Origin: Marimicrobium sp913061115
GTDB taxonomy: Bacteria; Pseudomonadota; Gammaproteobacteria; Pseudomonadales; Halieaceae
Direction: 5' to 3'
Length of the DNA stretch: 64,000 bases
Assembly (NCBI RefSeq): GCF_047729875.1
Contig: NZ_CP159826.1
Coordinates: forward strand, 1-64,000
The notes beneath the pieces were generated by a model. It was not told the origin of the DNA and ran no database searches. It worked only from the letters and a program-made list of their open reading frames with translations. Position numbers and translations under genes: made by a program. Positions 27,334 to 36,228 of the stretch are shown here, piece by piece. The number at the start of each line of letters is the position of its first letter. Positions within the stretch are counted from its first letter, which is position 1.

Positions 27334-28308
27334 ATGACAGGTCAGACTTCCACGGAGTACGAGAAGTATTACGTACCAGAGAAGAGCAGGCTGGCATTAT
27401 GCGCCACTACAGGCCTGATCCTGAGCATCTATGGCGCTTCGGGCATCATGAATGATATGACGTTCGGGGATCCGGATGAGGCCACCAACTCGTGGTCTAT
27501 TTTCTTATTCGGGATGTTTTTCTTTGCCGCTACGCTTTTTAGCTGGTTTCGAACTGCCATCAGGGAAAACATTGCGGGCCTCAATAGCGCCCAGCTGAAA
27601 AAATCGTATGTGCTTGGCATGTTCTGGTTTATTTTTTCTGAACTCATGTTCTTTTTTGCATTTTTTGGCGCGCTGTTCTATGTGCGCAATCTCGCAGGCC
27701 CTTGGCTTGGCGGCGAAGGTGATGGCGGGCGCATGAACGGGCTGCTTTGGCCTAGTTTCGACTTTTCATGGCCGATGATGCAGACACCGCAGGAAGCAAT
27801 GGGTGGCGCAACAACACAGCTCATCGCAAATAACGGCTCTTTCACCAGTGCCCACACGAGCATGTCCTTTGCTGATGCACACGTCTGGTGGCATTGGCTG
27901 CCACTGTGGAACACCCTCGTTCTGTTAACCTCCAGTGTCACCTGCCATATCGCACACTTGGGCATCCTCAAGGGCGACAAGAAAAAATTCAACTTGTGGC
28001 TGGGTATCACGGTGGCCCTCGGGATGATCTTCGTGTACCTACAGATTATGGAATACTATGAGGCTTATAATGAGTTCGGGTTGACGCTGAATTCAGGCAT
28101 CTACGGCTCCACCTTCTTTATGTTGACGGGCTTTCACGGCTTTCACGTATTCATGGGCATGACGATGCTGCTTATCCAGCTGTTGCGTTCTGTGATTGGC
28201 AAGCAAATGACAGCGACAGACCATTTTGGCTTCGAGGCGTCCAGCTGGTACTGGCACTTTGTCGACGTGGTGTGGGTATTTTTGTTTCTGTTTGTGTACA
28301 TTCTTTAG
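27334..28308 (+). CDS. ctaE: Cytochrome c oxidase subunit III
   Basis: Subunit III stabilises the catalytic core and its proton uptake. The 324-residue product starts MTGQTSTEYEKYYVPEKSR and has seven probable membrane segments. Typical features include FWFIFSELMFFFAFFGALFYVR, a periplasmic loop insertion at about 125-170 and the C-terminal TGFHGFHVFMGMTML and SSWYWHFVDVVWVFLF. I start at the ATG at 27334, preceded by ACGGAGAAAC; the frame is open to 27292. Confidence 0.97.
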   Translation: MTGQTSTEYEKYYVPEKSRLALCATTGLILSIYGASGIMNDMTFGDPDEATNSWSIFLFGMFFFAATLFSWFRTAIRENIAGLNSAQLKKSYVLGMFWFIFSELMFFFAFFGALFYVRNLAGPWLGGEGDGGRMNGLLWPSFDFSWPMMQTPQEAMGGATTQLIANNGSFTSAHTSMSFADAHVWWHWLPLWNTLVLLTSSVTCHIAHLGILKGDKKKFNLWLGITVALGMIFVYLQIMEYYEAYNEFGLTLNSGIYGSTFFMLTGFHGFHVFMGMTMLLIQLLRSVIGKQMTATDHFGFEASSWYWHFVDVVWVFLFLFVYIL

Positions 28309-28345
28309 GTCGTTTTCGCGTTCTAACTTGGGTGCCCGTTGCCTG

Positions 28346-28567
28346 TTATGGCCCGGTATCCCAGGGGTTGACGTGACCTAATTGGCCAGTAGCGACGCCG
28401 TAAATCACGAGTGTCAGGAGCACGGCGGCAATACCGAGTCTAACGCCCAGAGAGTGAACGGTGCGCTTCTTTTCCTTGTTACCCTGGTCGAGCATCAAGT
28501 AATAGAAACCGCTTCCTAGGCTGGCGACCAGCGCCAGCATCAGTAGTACAATTGTAGTTTTTAACAA
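28346..28567 (-). CDS. Twin-transmembrane protein, DUF2909 family
   Basis: A 73-residue protein with two membrane segments (TIVLLMLALVASLGSGFYYLML and LGIAAVLLTLVIYGVATG) joined by a basic loop (GNKEKKRTVHS). This is the DUF2909 pattern. It lies in the same place, reversed between subunit III and SURF1, as in Pseudomonas oxidase clusters. Function is unknown; a role in oxidase biogenesis is only inferred from position. Confidence 0.85.
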   Translation of the reverse strand: MLKTTIVLLMLALVASLGSGFYYLMLDQGNKEKKRTVHSLGVRLGIAAVLLTLVIYGVATGQLGHVNPWDTGP

Positions 28568-28634
28568 TGGATGTCTCCCTCAACAGTTCGGTGCAGTATA
28601 AACCAGTCGAACCGATTTGCCTTGGAGCAGGATA

Positions 28635-29405
28635 ATGTCTGGAGAAAAAACCGGATTACATTTTGACCTTGAGTGGCGCATTACCTTGTTTACGGTGGTG
28701 ATGGTTCCGTTGATGTTCAGCTTGGGCCTCTGGCAGCTGCAGCGTGCCGACGAAAAAGCAGCGCTGGCGTCTTCTTTTGAGGAGCGTCAGCGGCAGCGGC
28801 CAGCGCCTGTTTCTGAGCTATGGAACCAATCTGCAGAGTCGCTCGCGTATGTGCCTGTGCAGGTGAGCGGTAATTATTTGGCTGATCAGTATTTTCTGTT
28901 GGACAACCAGATACACAACGGCAAGTTCGGTTATCAGGTGTTAAATGTCCTACGGCTTTCCGATAGCGCGGGTAGCGTGCTGGTCAATCGCGGCTGGATA
29001 GCAGGCGATTCTGGCCGGCGGGCATTGCCGGACGTGCCGGTAATCGAAGGGTCGGTGGATGTTATGGGTCAGGTTTATGTTGCGCCAGGAAAGCCCTATT
29101 TGCTGGCGGAACAGCAACTGGAACAGGGCTGGCCCAAGGTTATACAGGCAGTAGAAATGAATATACTTGAGCCCGCGATGTCGGCACAAGGCGCGGACAG
29201 TGTCTTCCCCTACCCCGTTCGTATTGCCGCGGGAGAGCAGGGAGCGCTGACGGTGAATTGGCAGGTAGTGAATATGAGCCCGCAGAAGCACCACGGCTAC
29301 GCGGTGCAGTGGTTTGCGATGGCGGGGGTATTGCTGGTGTTTTACCTGCTGCGCAGCAGTAATCTTGGGCAAGTCATCTCCGGCGTATGGAAAACGGGCA
29401 AATAA
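28635..29405 (+). CDS. SURF1 family oxidase assembly protein
   Basis: SURF1 proteins assist heme insertion into subunit I. The 256-residue product has an N-terminal membrane segment (LFTVVMVPLMFSLGLWQLQRADEK) and a periplasmic domain with VLVNRGWIAGD. A C-terminal membrane helix follows HHGYAVQWFAMAGVLLVFYL. I start at the ATG at 28635, preceded by GGAGCAGG; the frame is open to 28617. It abuts the next gene with no gap. Confidence 0.93.
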   Translation: MSGEKTGLHFDLEWRITLFTVVMVPLMFSLGLWQLQRADEKAALASSFEERQRQRPAPVSELWNQSAESLAYVPVQVSGNYLADQYFLLDNQIHNGKFGYQVLNVLRLSDSAGSVLVNRGWIAGDSGRRALPDVPVIEGSVDVMGQVYVAPGKPYLLAEQQLEQGWPKVIQAVEMNILEPAMSAQGADSVFPYPVRIAAGEQGALTVNWQVVNMSPQKHHGYAVQWFAMAGVLLVFYLLRSSNLGQVISGVWKTGK

Positions 29406-30071
29406 ATGACAGAAACACATTCAATGACACGCAACCGCATGGTGTTGCTACTGATAGGCGGCATTCCGGTAACGGTGGCTCTGGTGGCCACCTGGCTGTG
29501 GTATTTTGTGGTCCGTGGTGACTTGGATATCGTGAGCATTTTGGGCACCGCAAACCGGGGTGAACTGGTACAGCCTCCGCGACAACTGGACGATCAGACG
29601 CTGCTTGACGAGTCCGGCGTAATCCTAAAATTCGCAGATATGGAGCCGCGCTGGGCGATGCTGATTCCCGCTGCGGGAGGACATTGTGACGAGGCCTGCG
29701 AAAAGAGCCTGTATGTGACGCGCCAGATTCAGGTGGCCATGGGCAAGCACTTCAGCCGTCTTCGCCGTTTCTATATTGAAGAGGAACACACAGGTGACAC
29801 AGAGCTGGTAGTATCTCAGCTCAGCGATGGGCGCCCTGCTCCGGCTGCCGGAGACTTTTTGGAATACCTGGCGACGGAGCACCGTGGGTTGCAGGCCCTG
29901 ACGCTGTCTGCCGCCGGCTATAATGCGCTGTTTGAGGAATACTCATCAGATGCGGGCACATGGTATCTGGCAGACCCCGCAGGATGGATTATGATGTCTT
30001 ACAATGAACAGGTTCCTTATAAAGACGTGATTGCAGATCTTAAATTTCTTTTCAAAAACTCTGGTGGCTAA
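29406..30071 (+). CDS. Membrane-anchored protein of the oxidase cluster, unknown function
   Basis: A 221-residue protein with one N-terminal membrane helix (MVLLLIGGIPVTVALVATWLWYFVV) and a periplasmic domain that looks like a degenerate SCO/thioredoxin fold. EPRWAMLIPAAGGHCDEACEKSLYVTRQI retains a cysteine pair in CDEAC spacing, followed by GTWYLADPAGWIMMSYNE. It corresponds by position to the conserved protein after SURF1 in Pseudomonas clusters. A thiol or copper role is inferred from the cysteines. It overlaps ctaB by one base. Confidence 0.75.
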   Translation: MTETHSMTRNRMVLLLIGGIPVTVALVATWLWYFVVRGDLDIVSILGTANRGELVQPPRQLDDQTLLDESGVILKFADMEPRWAMLIPAAGGHCDEACEKSLYVTRQIQVAMGKHFSRLRRFYIEEEHTGDTELVVSQLSDGRPAPAAGDFLEYLATEHRGLQALTLSAAGYNALFEEYSSDAGTWYLADPAGWIMMSYNEQVPYKDVIADLKFLFKNSGG

Positions 30072-30970
30072 TGACAGACCTAGGGCAGACAGGCGCCGCC
30101 ACTTGGCGCGACTATAAAGAGCTCACGAAGCCCAATGTGGTTCTTTTGATGATTCTCACCTCGGCCATCGGCATGTTTATGGCGGTTCCTGGCATGGTGC
30201 CCTTGCATATTTTGGTGCTGGGCAATTTGGGTATTGGCCTTTGCGCGGGCTCTGCGGCAGCGGTCAATCACCTGGTCGACCAGCAGGTAGACCAAAAAAT
30301 GACCCGCACGCACAACCGACCCATTGCTCAGGGTCGGGTGACCAATCTGCAGGCGACGCTGTTTGCTATGGCCTTGGGCGGGGTGGGCCTGTATATCCTT
30401 ATCGTCTGGATTAACCCGCTTACCGCTTGGCTCACACTGGCTTCCCTGGTGGGCTATGCGTTTGTCTACACCATGTTTCTCAAGCGTGCGACGCCGCAAA
30501 ATATCGTGATTGGTGGATTGGCAGGTGCGGCCCCTCCCCTGCTCGGCTGGACTGCGGTCACTGGCGAAATCCACGGCCATGCGCTGCTGCTGGTGCTGAT
30601 TATTTTTGCGTGGACGCCGCCTCACTTTTGGGCTTTAGCTATTCATCGACGCGAGGAATATGCCGCCGTCGCGATACCGATGCTGCCTGTTACTCACGGA
30701 GTGGCGTTCACCAAGCTGCATATCCTGTTGTACACAATCCTCTTGTTCTTGGTTACTCTATTGCCTTATGTCACGCGCATGAGTGGACCGCTATACCTGT
30801 TGGGCGCGGTGGCCCTGGGGGTTGGCTTTCTCTACTGGGCCATTGAGCTGTTGCGGGACAAGAACCCGAATGCCCCCATGAAGACGTTCAAATATTCGAT
30901 TTTCTATTTGATGGCACTCTTCGTTATCATGCTGGTCGATCATTACGTCTTTCCTGTGGCCGCACTATGA
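30071..30970 (+). CDS. ctaB: Protoheme IX farnesyltransferase (heme O synthase)
   Basis: CtaB/CyoE attaches the farnesyl chain to heme b, giving heme O. The 299-residue membrane protein has the prenyltransferase motif NHLVDQQVDQKMTRTHNRP near residue 70, IGGLAGAAPPLLGW, and WTPPHFWALAI followed by DYAAV-type sequence (EYAAVAIPMLPVTHG). It directly follows the unknown membrane protein. The heme A synthase gene often found between them is absent. It overlaps the SCO gene by four bases. Confidence 0.97.
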   Translation: MTDLGQTGAATWRDYKELTKPNVVLLMILTSAIGMFMAVPGMVPLHILVLGNLGIGLCAGSAAAVNHLVDQQVDQKMTRTHNRPIAQGRVTNLQATLFAMALGGVGLYILIVWINPLTAWLTLASLVGYAFVYTMFLKRATPQNIVIGGLAGAAPPLLGWTAVTGEIHGHALLLVLIIFAWTPPHFWALAIHRREEYAAVAIPMLPVTHGVAFTKLHILLYTILLFLVTLLPYVTRMSGPLYLLGAVALGVGFLYWAIELLRDKNPNAPMKTFKYSIFYLMALFVIMLVDHYVFPVAAL

Positions 30971-31611
30971 GCCAGTCACGCAACATCAAATTGACCATCG
31001 CAGGCCTGCTGTTATTTATCACCGTTATTGTCGCTGGATTTGTCTATAGAGTTTCGCTGCCGCGCATAATGACCGCGTCAGAAATGAGCGCAAATGGACT
31101 CTATTTGTTGGAAACGCCGAGAAATATCGGCGAATTTGACCTTATTGACCATCATGGCAATCCGTTCAATCCTGGCCGCTTGGAGGGTCAGTGGACGCTC
31201 GTGTTTTTTGGCTTCACCCACTGCCCAGACATATGCCCCACCACCATGACGTTCCTTAATACGTTCCTAGAGAGTCTGGAAGGTACTGAGGCTCAGGACC
31301 CGCAGGTGGTCATGGTGTCCGTGGATCCGGCTCGGGACACCGTGCAGCAGCTGGCGGACTATATGCCCTACTTTAACCCCGACTTTATCGGTGTGACAGG
31401 CGAATTTCTCGATATTCACCGTTTTGCGACTAAACTCAACACCCCTTTTCGTAAGGTGATGGACGAAGACGGCAGTTATCAGGTTGACCATAGTTCTAAT
31501 ATAGTACTTATCAACCCAAGAGGTGACTACCACGGTTTTTTCAGGGCACCCCTGGACTTGGCTAAGATGAAAGTGACCTATCGTTCTGCGCGCTTCATTT
31601 GGGACCGATAG
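30967..31611 (+). CDS. SCO1/SenC family copper chaperone
   Basis: SCO proteins load and reduce copper for the CuA centre. The 214-residue product has a membrane anchor (IAGLLLFITVIVAGFVYRV). The thioredoxin-like domain has the copper-binding FGFTHCPDICPTTM motif and the distal histidine in YQVDHSSNIVLI. Its ATG overlaps the ctaB stop. It closes the oxidase cluster. Confidence 0.95.
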   Translation: MSQSRNIKLTIAGLLLFITVIVAGFVYRVSLPRIMTASEMSANGLYLLETPRNIGEFDLIDHHGNPFNPGRLEGQWTLVFFGFTHCPDICPTTMTFLNTFLESLEGTEAQDPQVVMVSVDPARDTVQQLADYMPYFNPDFIGVTGEFLDIHRFATKLNTPFRKVMDEDGSYQVDHSSNIVLINPRGDYHGFFRAPLDLAKMKVTYRSARFIWDR

Positions 31612-31648
31612 CATCACGCCATAGCCAGCGCCATAGCGTGTGCTAGCG

Positions 31649-31654
31649 TATAAT
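31649..31654 (+). promoter_or_regulatory. Possible polA -10 element
   Basis: TATAAT about 54 bp upstream of the polA ATG, in the 96-bp gap after the SCO gene. The -35 region is poor, so this is tentative. Confidence 0.35.
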
Positions 31655-31707
31655 ACTAAATTGGCTGCCCTTTTCTGTGCGCGGCACCTGACAAAGTGAG
31701 TTCTATT

Positions 31708-34428
31708 ATGGATTCCACCACTGCACCCTTGGTTCTGGTCGACGGTTCGTCCTATGTCTACCGAGCATTTCACGCGCTGCCTATGCTGACGACTTCCAGT
31801 GGCCTCAATAGCGGCGCGGTGCGCGGTGTGATCAGCATGCTGCGACGTCTCCTGTTGGATTACCCCGACAGCCCGGTGGCGGTGGTGTTTGATGCCAAAG
31901 GTAAGACCTTCAGAGACGCTATCTTCGCAGAATACAAGGCGCATCGGCCGCCGATGCCGGATGAATTGCGCGAGCAGATTGAACCCATTCACGAAATCGT
32001 CAAGGCCATGGGCCTACCCTTTATTTGTGAGCCGGGCGTGGAGGCCGATGATGTGATCGGCACGTTAGCGCGCCAGGCGAGCGAACAAGGGACGCATGTG
32101 GTGATTTCCACCGGCGACAAAGATATGGCGCAGCTGGTGAATGCGCACACCACGTTGGTCAACACGATGACCGACACGGTGATGGATGAGGCCGGCGTAG
32201 AAGCTAAATTCGGTATCCCACCCTCGCTGATTATCGATTTCCTAGCGCTCATGGGAGACAAGGTGGACAACATTCCGGGTGTGCCGGGTGTCGGAGAGAA
32301 AACGGCGCTGGGTCTGCTGCAGGGCTTGGGCAGCCTCGATGACATCTACGCTAATCTGGAACAAGTGTCACAGCTGTCTTTTCGCGGCGCCAAGACCATG
32401 GGCGCGAAGCTTGCCCAAGAAAAAGACAGCGCCTACCTGTCCTATTTGTTGGCGACGATCAAAACCGATGTGGCGCTGGAAAAAGGCCCCAAGCAGCTTA
32501 CCAACGCCCTCCCGGATCAGGAGGCTTTGGTCGACTGGTTTACGCGGATGGAGTTTCGCTCGTGGCTGGACGAGCTTTTGGATGCGGGCGAGGCGCCTGT
32601 TCCAGAGGCGGTGCAGATGGATGTGGACTATGACATTGTGACAGAGCAGGCTGCATTGGACGTCTGGCTGGAAACACTGGCGGCAGCCGAACTGTTTGCA
32701 TTTGATACCGAGACCACCAGCCTCAATTATATGGAGGCGCGCATTGTGGGTGTGTCCTTTGCCGTAGAGCCGGGCAGGGCGGCTTATGTGCCGCTGGCAC
32801 ATGACTATCTGGGTGCGCCGCCGCAGCTGCAGCGTGAGGCAGTGCTCGCTGCGCTAAAACCTCTGCTGGAAGATGAAACTAGGGCTAAAGTCGGCCAGAA
32901 CCTCAAGTATGACGCCAGCGTACTTGCCAATCACGATATCACGTTGCGCGGCATCCGCTTTGACACCATGCTCGAATCTTACGTACTGGATTCCATCGCT
33001 ACGCGCCACGACATGAATAGCCTGGCGCTCAAATATCTTGGGCAAAAGACCATCCATTTTGAGGATGTTGCGGGCAAGGGGGTCAAGCAACTGACGTTCA
33101 ACCACGTTAACGTGGAGGAGGCCGGGCCCTATGCCGCCGAGGATGCGGATATCACGATGCGGCTGCACCGCACTCTGTGGCCAAAACTGGAAGAGCAGGG
33201 CCGTCTTGCGGAGGTCCTGACCACACTAGAGGTGCCGCTGATACCGGTGTTGTCGCGCATTGAGCGCCAGGGAGCGTTGATTTCCAGGGAGCTGCTGGTG
33301 CAACAAAGTGGTGAGTTGGGAGAGCGGTTGCAACAGCTGCAGGCGCAAGCCCACCTGTTAGCGGGGGAGGAATTTAATCTGAGCTCGCCCAAACAGTTGG
33401 GGCACATTCTGTTTGAAAAGCTACAGTTGCCGGCCATCAAAAAAACCCCGAAGGGGGCGCCCTCTACCGCTGAACAGGTGCTGGCAGAGTTGGCCTTGGA
33501 CTACCCGTTACCCAAGGTGCTGCTCGAGCACCGTAGCCTGAGCAAACTTAAATCCACCTACACCGATAAACTTCCGCAGATGGTGAACCCGGTCACGGGC
33601 AGAATACACACGTCTTACCACCAAGCGGTGACCGCGACGGGTAGACTGTCGTCCTCGGACCCTAATCTGCAGAACATACCGATCCGCACGGAGGAGGGCA
33701 GGCGTATTCGCCAAGCCTTTATCGCTCCTGCGGGTTATAAAATTCTTGCGGCAGATTACTCACAGATCGAACTGCGCATTATGGCCCATCTGTCTTCGGA
33801 TGCGGGGCTGCTCAAAGCCTTCAATGAGGGGCGAGATGTGCACACCGCGACCGCCTCTGAAGTCTTTGAAGTCGCGCTTGACGCCGTGACTACCGAGCAG
33901 CGACGCAAGGCCAAGGCGATCAATTTTGGCCTCATCTACGGCATGTCTGCGTTCGGGTTGGCCAAGCAATTGCATCTTGGCCGACACGAGGCCCAACAGT
34001 ACATCGAGCGCTACTTTGAGCGCTATCCGGGCGTGGCAGATTACATGGACCGTACTCGAGCGTTGGCCAAAGAGCAGGGCTATGTAGAAACGCTGTTCGG
34101 GCGGCGTCTTTATTTGCCGGAAATTAACGCTCGCAACAAGATGCGGGTGCAGGCGGCCGAGCGCACTGCGATCAATGCGCCGATGCAGGGCACCGCGGCG
34201 GACATTATTAAGCGGGCAATGCTGGCGGTGGATGACTGGCTGCAGCAGGGCAGGGTCGATGCCCGCATGATTATGCAGGTGCACGATGAGCTAGTGTTCG
34301 AAGTGGCAGACGATGAAGTGGACCCGGTTCGCGAACAGGTATGCCGTCTCATGTCTGAGGCCGCTGAGCTGGCGATTCCGCTGTTAGTTGAGGCCGGAGT
34401 GGGAGATAACTGGGACGAGGCACACTAG
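31708..34428 (+). CDS. polA: DNA polymerase I
   Basis: PolA performs gap filling, RNA primer removal and repair synthesis. At 906 residues all three activities look intact. The 5' nuclease begins LVLVDGSSYVYRAFHALP with GDKVDNIPGVPGVGEKTA. The 3'-5' exonuclease has FDTETTSL near residue 330. The polymerase domain has motif A DYSQIELRIM, motif B RRKAKAINFGLIYGMS and motif C QVHDELVFEV. I chose the ATG at 31708; a GTG four codons upstream is possible. It is convergent with engB, the two stops sharing one hairpin. Confidence 0.98.
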   Translation: MDSTTAPLVLVDGSSYVYRAFHALPMLTTSSGLNSGAVRGVISMLRRLLLDYPDSPVAVVFDAKGKTFRDAIFAEYKAHRPPMPDELREQIEPIHEIVKAMGLPFICEPGVEADDVIGTLARQASEQGTHVVISTGDKDMAQLVNAHTTLVNTMTDTVMDEAGVEAKFGIPPSLIIDFLALMGDKVDNIPGVPGVGEKTALGLLQGLGSLDDIYANLEQVSQLSFRGAKTMGAKLAQEKDSAYLSYLLATIKTDVALEKGPKQLTNALPDQEALVDWFTRMEFRSWLDELLDAGEAPVPEAVQMDVDYDIVTEQAALDVWLETLAAAELFAFDTETTSLNYMEARIVGVSFAVEPGRAAYVPLAHDYLGAPPQLQREAVLAALKPLLEDETRAKVGQNLKYDASVLANHDITLRGIRFDTMLESYVLDSIATRHDMNSLALKYLGQKTIHFEDVAGKGVKQLTFNHVNVEEAGPYAAEDADITMRLHRTLWPKLEEQGRLAEVLTTLEVPLIPVLSRIERQGALISRELLVQQSGELGERLQQLQAQAHLLAGEEFNLSSPKQLGHILFEKLQLPAIKKTPKGAPSTAEQVLAELALDYPLPKVLLEHRSLSKLKSTYTDKLPQMVNPVTGRIHTSYHQAVTATGRLSSSDPNLQNIPIRTEEGRRIRQAFIAPAGYKILAADYSQIELRIMAHLSSDAGLLKAFNEGRDVHTATASEVFEVALDAVTTEQRRKAKAINFGLIYGMSAFGLAKQLHLGRHEAQQYIERYFERYPGVADYMDRTRALAKEQGYVETLFGRRLYLPEINARNKMRVQAAERTAINAPMQGTAADIIKRAMLAVDDWLQQGRVDARMIMQVHDELVFEVADDEVDPVREQVCRLMSEAAELAIPLLVEAGVGDNWDEAH

Positions 34429-34444
34429 CGCGATATCCGCGCTA
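34426..34444. terminator. Palindromic hairpin shared by polA and engB stop codons
   Basis: TAGCGCG (34426-34432), loop ATATC, CGCGCTA (34438-34444). The left arm begins with the polA TAG. The right arm ends with the complement of the engB TAG, so one stem carries both convergent stop codons. There is no T-run, so it may work as an end-stabilising or collision structure rather than a classical terminator. Confidence 0.5.
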
Positions 34445-35089
34445 ACCAGCGTCCCCCTCCTGCATCTGGGTCATCCATGCATCCAGCACCGCGGTAAGCG
34501 CCTTGTGGCCATCGTGCTTCAGGGCGGAAAACAACTGTACGCTGGTCAGCTCGCCAAAGGGTTTTAGCGCATCGCGGACCTGTAATACGACGGTCCCGGC
34601 AGCACCTCGACTGAGCTTATCGGCCTTAGTCAAAAGGATGTGCACAGGCATGGAGGCCTGCAGCGCCCAGTTTAGCATTTGATGGTCAAAGGGCTGCAGG
34701 GGGTGTCGAATATCCATAAGTAGGATCAAGCCGCGCAGGCACTGGCGGTTTTGCAGATAATTCTCCAGCTGTTTCGTCCATTCTCGCTTTACGGCGATGG
34801 GAACTTTTGCAAACCCGTAGCCAGGGAGGTCGACCAGGCGCTGACTGTCAGATAACTCGAAGAAGTTGATCAGCTGGGTACGGCCAGGCGTTTTGGACGT
34901 CTTCGCGAGCTTTTTATTGTCCGTTAAGCTATTGATTGCACTCGATTTTCCGGCATTGGAGCGGCCAGCGAAGGCCACTTCCCAACCAACGTCGGGCGGG
35001 CACTGAGACAGCTTTGCGGCACTGGTCAGAAATTGTGCGCCGCGGTATTTGGGCGCTGTGGGCGCTAGGACGTGCTCGGGTTCTATCAT
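34442..35089 (-). CDS. engB: Ribosome biogenesis GTP-binding protein EngB (YsxC/YihA)
   Basis: EngB is an essential GTPase needed for large-subunit assembly. The 215-residue product has G1 AFAGRSNAGKSSAIN, G3 LVDLPGYGFAKV and G4 LLTKADKL. I start at the ATG at 35089 (MIEPEHV); the frame is open further upstream but without family similarity. The polA-engB-cytochrome neighbourhood matches that of Pseudomonas. Confidence 0.95.
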   Translation of the reverse strand: MIEPEHVLAPTAPKYRGAQFLTSAAKLSQCPPDVGWEVAFAGRSNAGKSSAINSLTDNKKLAKTSKTPGRTQLINFFELSDSQRLVDLPGYGFAKVPIAVKREWTKQLENYLQNRQCLRGLILLMDIRHPLQPFDHQMLNWALQASMPVHILLTKADKLSRGAAGTVVLQVRDALKPFGELTSVQLFSALKHDGHKALTAVLDAWMTQMQEGDAG

Positions 35090-35103
35090 TGTAAGGGATT
35101 GCC

Positions 35104-35132
35104 TTTTTTGGTGTGTGTACTTCGTATATAAT
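35104..35132 (+). promoter_or_regulatory. Possible promoter of the cytochrome c5 gene
   Basis: TATAAT at 35127-35132 with a T-rich -35-like hexamer (35104-35109) 17 bp upstream, about 75 bp before the cytochrome c5 start. The -10 is good and the -35 is weak. Confidence 0.4.
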
Positions 35133-35205
35133 GCCACAGGTTTTTTTCGCCTGTTATCAAATGCGTGTGCAGGCCATCGGTTTTCTAGTAAGTAGAGGTT
35201 TTCGA

Positions 35206-35499
35206 ATGAAAAAGCTTTTTGCCGTCATTTTGATGTGTTCTGCTGTTGGTGCCATTGCGGGCCCGGCGCCAGCGAAGTACCAAGCATCCTGTGGTGCGTG
35301 CCACTCAAGTGGTGCCGCCGGTGCACCTAAGACGCACGACGTTGCCGCCTGGCAACCTCGTCTGGAAAAAGGAATGCCTGCATTGATCCTGTCAGTGAGA
35401 AACGGCCTTGGTGCCATGCCTCCGACAGGTCTGTGCGCTGACTGCACCGATGAAGAATACACGGCGATGATCGAGTACATGGCGGCTCCTGCTGACTAA
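35206..35499 (+). CDS. Cytochrome c5-type monoheme protein
   Basis: A small periplasmic electron carrier of 97 residues with a signal peptide (MKKLFAVILMCSAVGAIAG). It has one heme c site, CGACHSSGAAGAPKTHD, and a distal methionine in LGAMPPTG. The CADC pair near the C-terminus is typical of the cytochrome c5 family. The start at 35206 follows AGAGG. It probably feeds the caa3 oxidase together with the downstream c4. Confidence 0.93.
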   Translation: MKKLFAVILMCSAVGAIAGPAPAKYQASCGACHSSGAAGAPKTHDVAAWQPRLEKGMPALILSVRNGLGAMPPTGLCADCTDEEYTAMIEYMAAPAD

Positions 35500-35533
35500 G
35501 TGCACATCTATTCACGTTCTATCTGGAATTGAC

Positions 35534-36166
35534 ATGAAAAGAGTATTAATTCTGCTCGGCCTGACACTGGGCTGGGCATCAAGCGGCTTTGCGGCTAACG
35601 CTAACCCGGTCGGTGACGCGGCTGCGGGTAAAAGTCAGACGGTTGTCTGTAGTGCTTGTCATGGGGCCGACGGGAATAGCATGGCGCCGTTCCCTAAGCT
35701 GGCTGGCCAGGGTGAGAAGTACCTCCTAAAGCAATTGAATAACATTCAAGATGACGTGCGCAAGGTGCCGTCCATGGCGGGGTTGCTTGATGGTATGACC
35801 GAGCAGGATTTGGCCGACATTGCGGCCTATTATTCTGTGCAAACGTCTACGGGCGGCCAGACCAACCCGGAGTTGCTAGAGCTGGGCGCACAAATTTATC
35901 GTAGCGGTGTCGCAGACCGTAATGTGGCCGCCTGCATCGCCTGCCATTCGCCTACCGGGCAGGGTAATGCCCCCGCTGGCTTTCCGGCGTTGGGAGGCCA
36001 GCATGCGCAATATATCGCCGATCAATTACGCGCCTACCGTAAGGGCTATGAAGACCCTGAGGGCCGCACTAACGATGGTGAGGGGAAAATCATGCGAACC
36101 AACGCTTCTCGCCTCAGCGACAATGATATTGAAGCGGTATCCAGTTACATCGCTGGACTGAAGTAG
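35534..36166 (+). CDS. Diheme cytochrome c4
   Basis: A 210-residue periplasmic diheme cytochrome with a signal peptide (ending SSGFAANA). It has two cytochrome c domains with heme sites CSACHGADGNS (about residue 37) and CIACHSPTGQGNAP (about residue 136), each followed by a methionine ligand region (VPSMAG; KIMRTNASRLSD). Cytochrome c4 carries electrons to terminal oxidases. It lies between cytochrome c5 and dsbA, as in Pseudomonas. Confidence 0.95.
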   Translation: MKRVLILLGLTLGWASSGFAANANPVGDAAAGKSQTVVCSACHGADGNSMAPFPKLAGQGEKYLLKQLNNIQDDVRKVPSMAGLLDGMTEQDLADIAAYYSVQTSTGGQTNPELLELGAQIYRSGVADRNVAACIACHSPTGQGNAPAGFPALGGQHAQYIADQLRAYRKGYEDPEGRTNDGEGKIMRTNASRLSDNDIEAVSSYIAGLK

Positions 36167-36228
36167 CGATAGAACAATTCGCTATTTCTGTTGTCTTATA
36201 CAGAGGACTATTTATTGTGGAGAGAATG

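Noticed and set aside
31267..31992. 241-codon open frame antisense to the SCO gene and polA
   Set aside because: It overlaps two clear genes on the other strand and its His/Arg-rich product shows no domain features.
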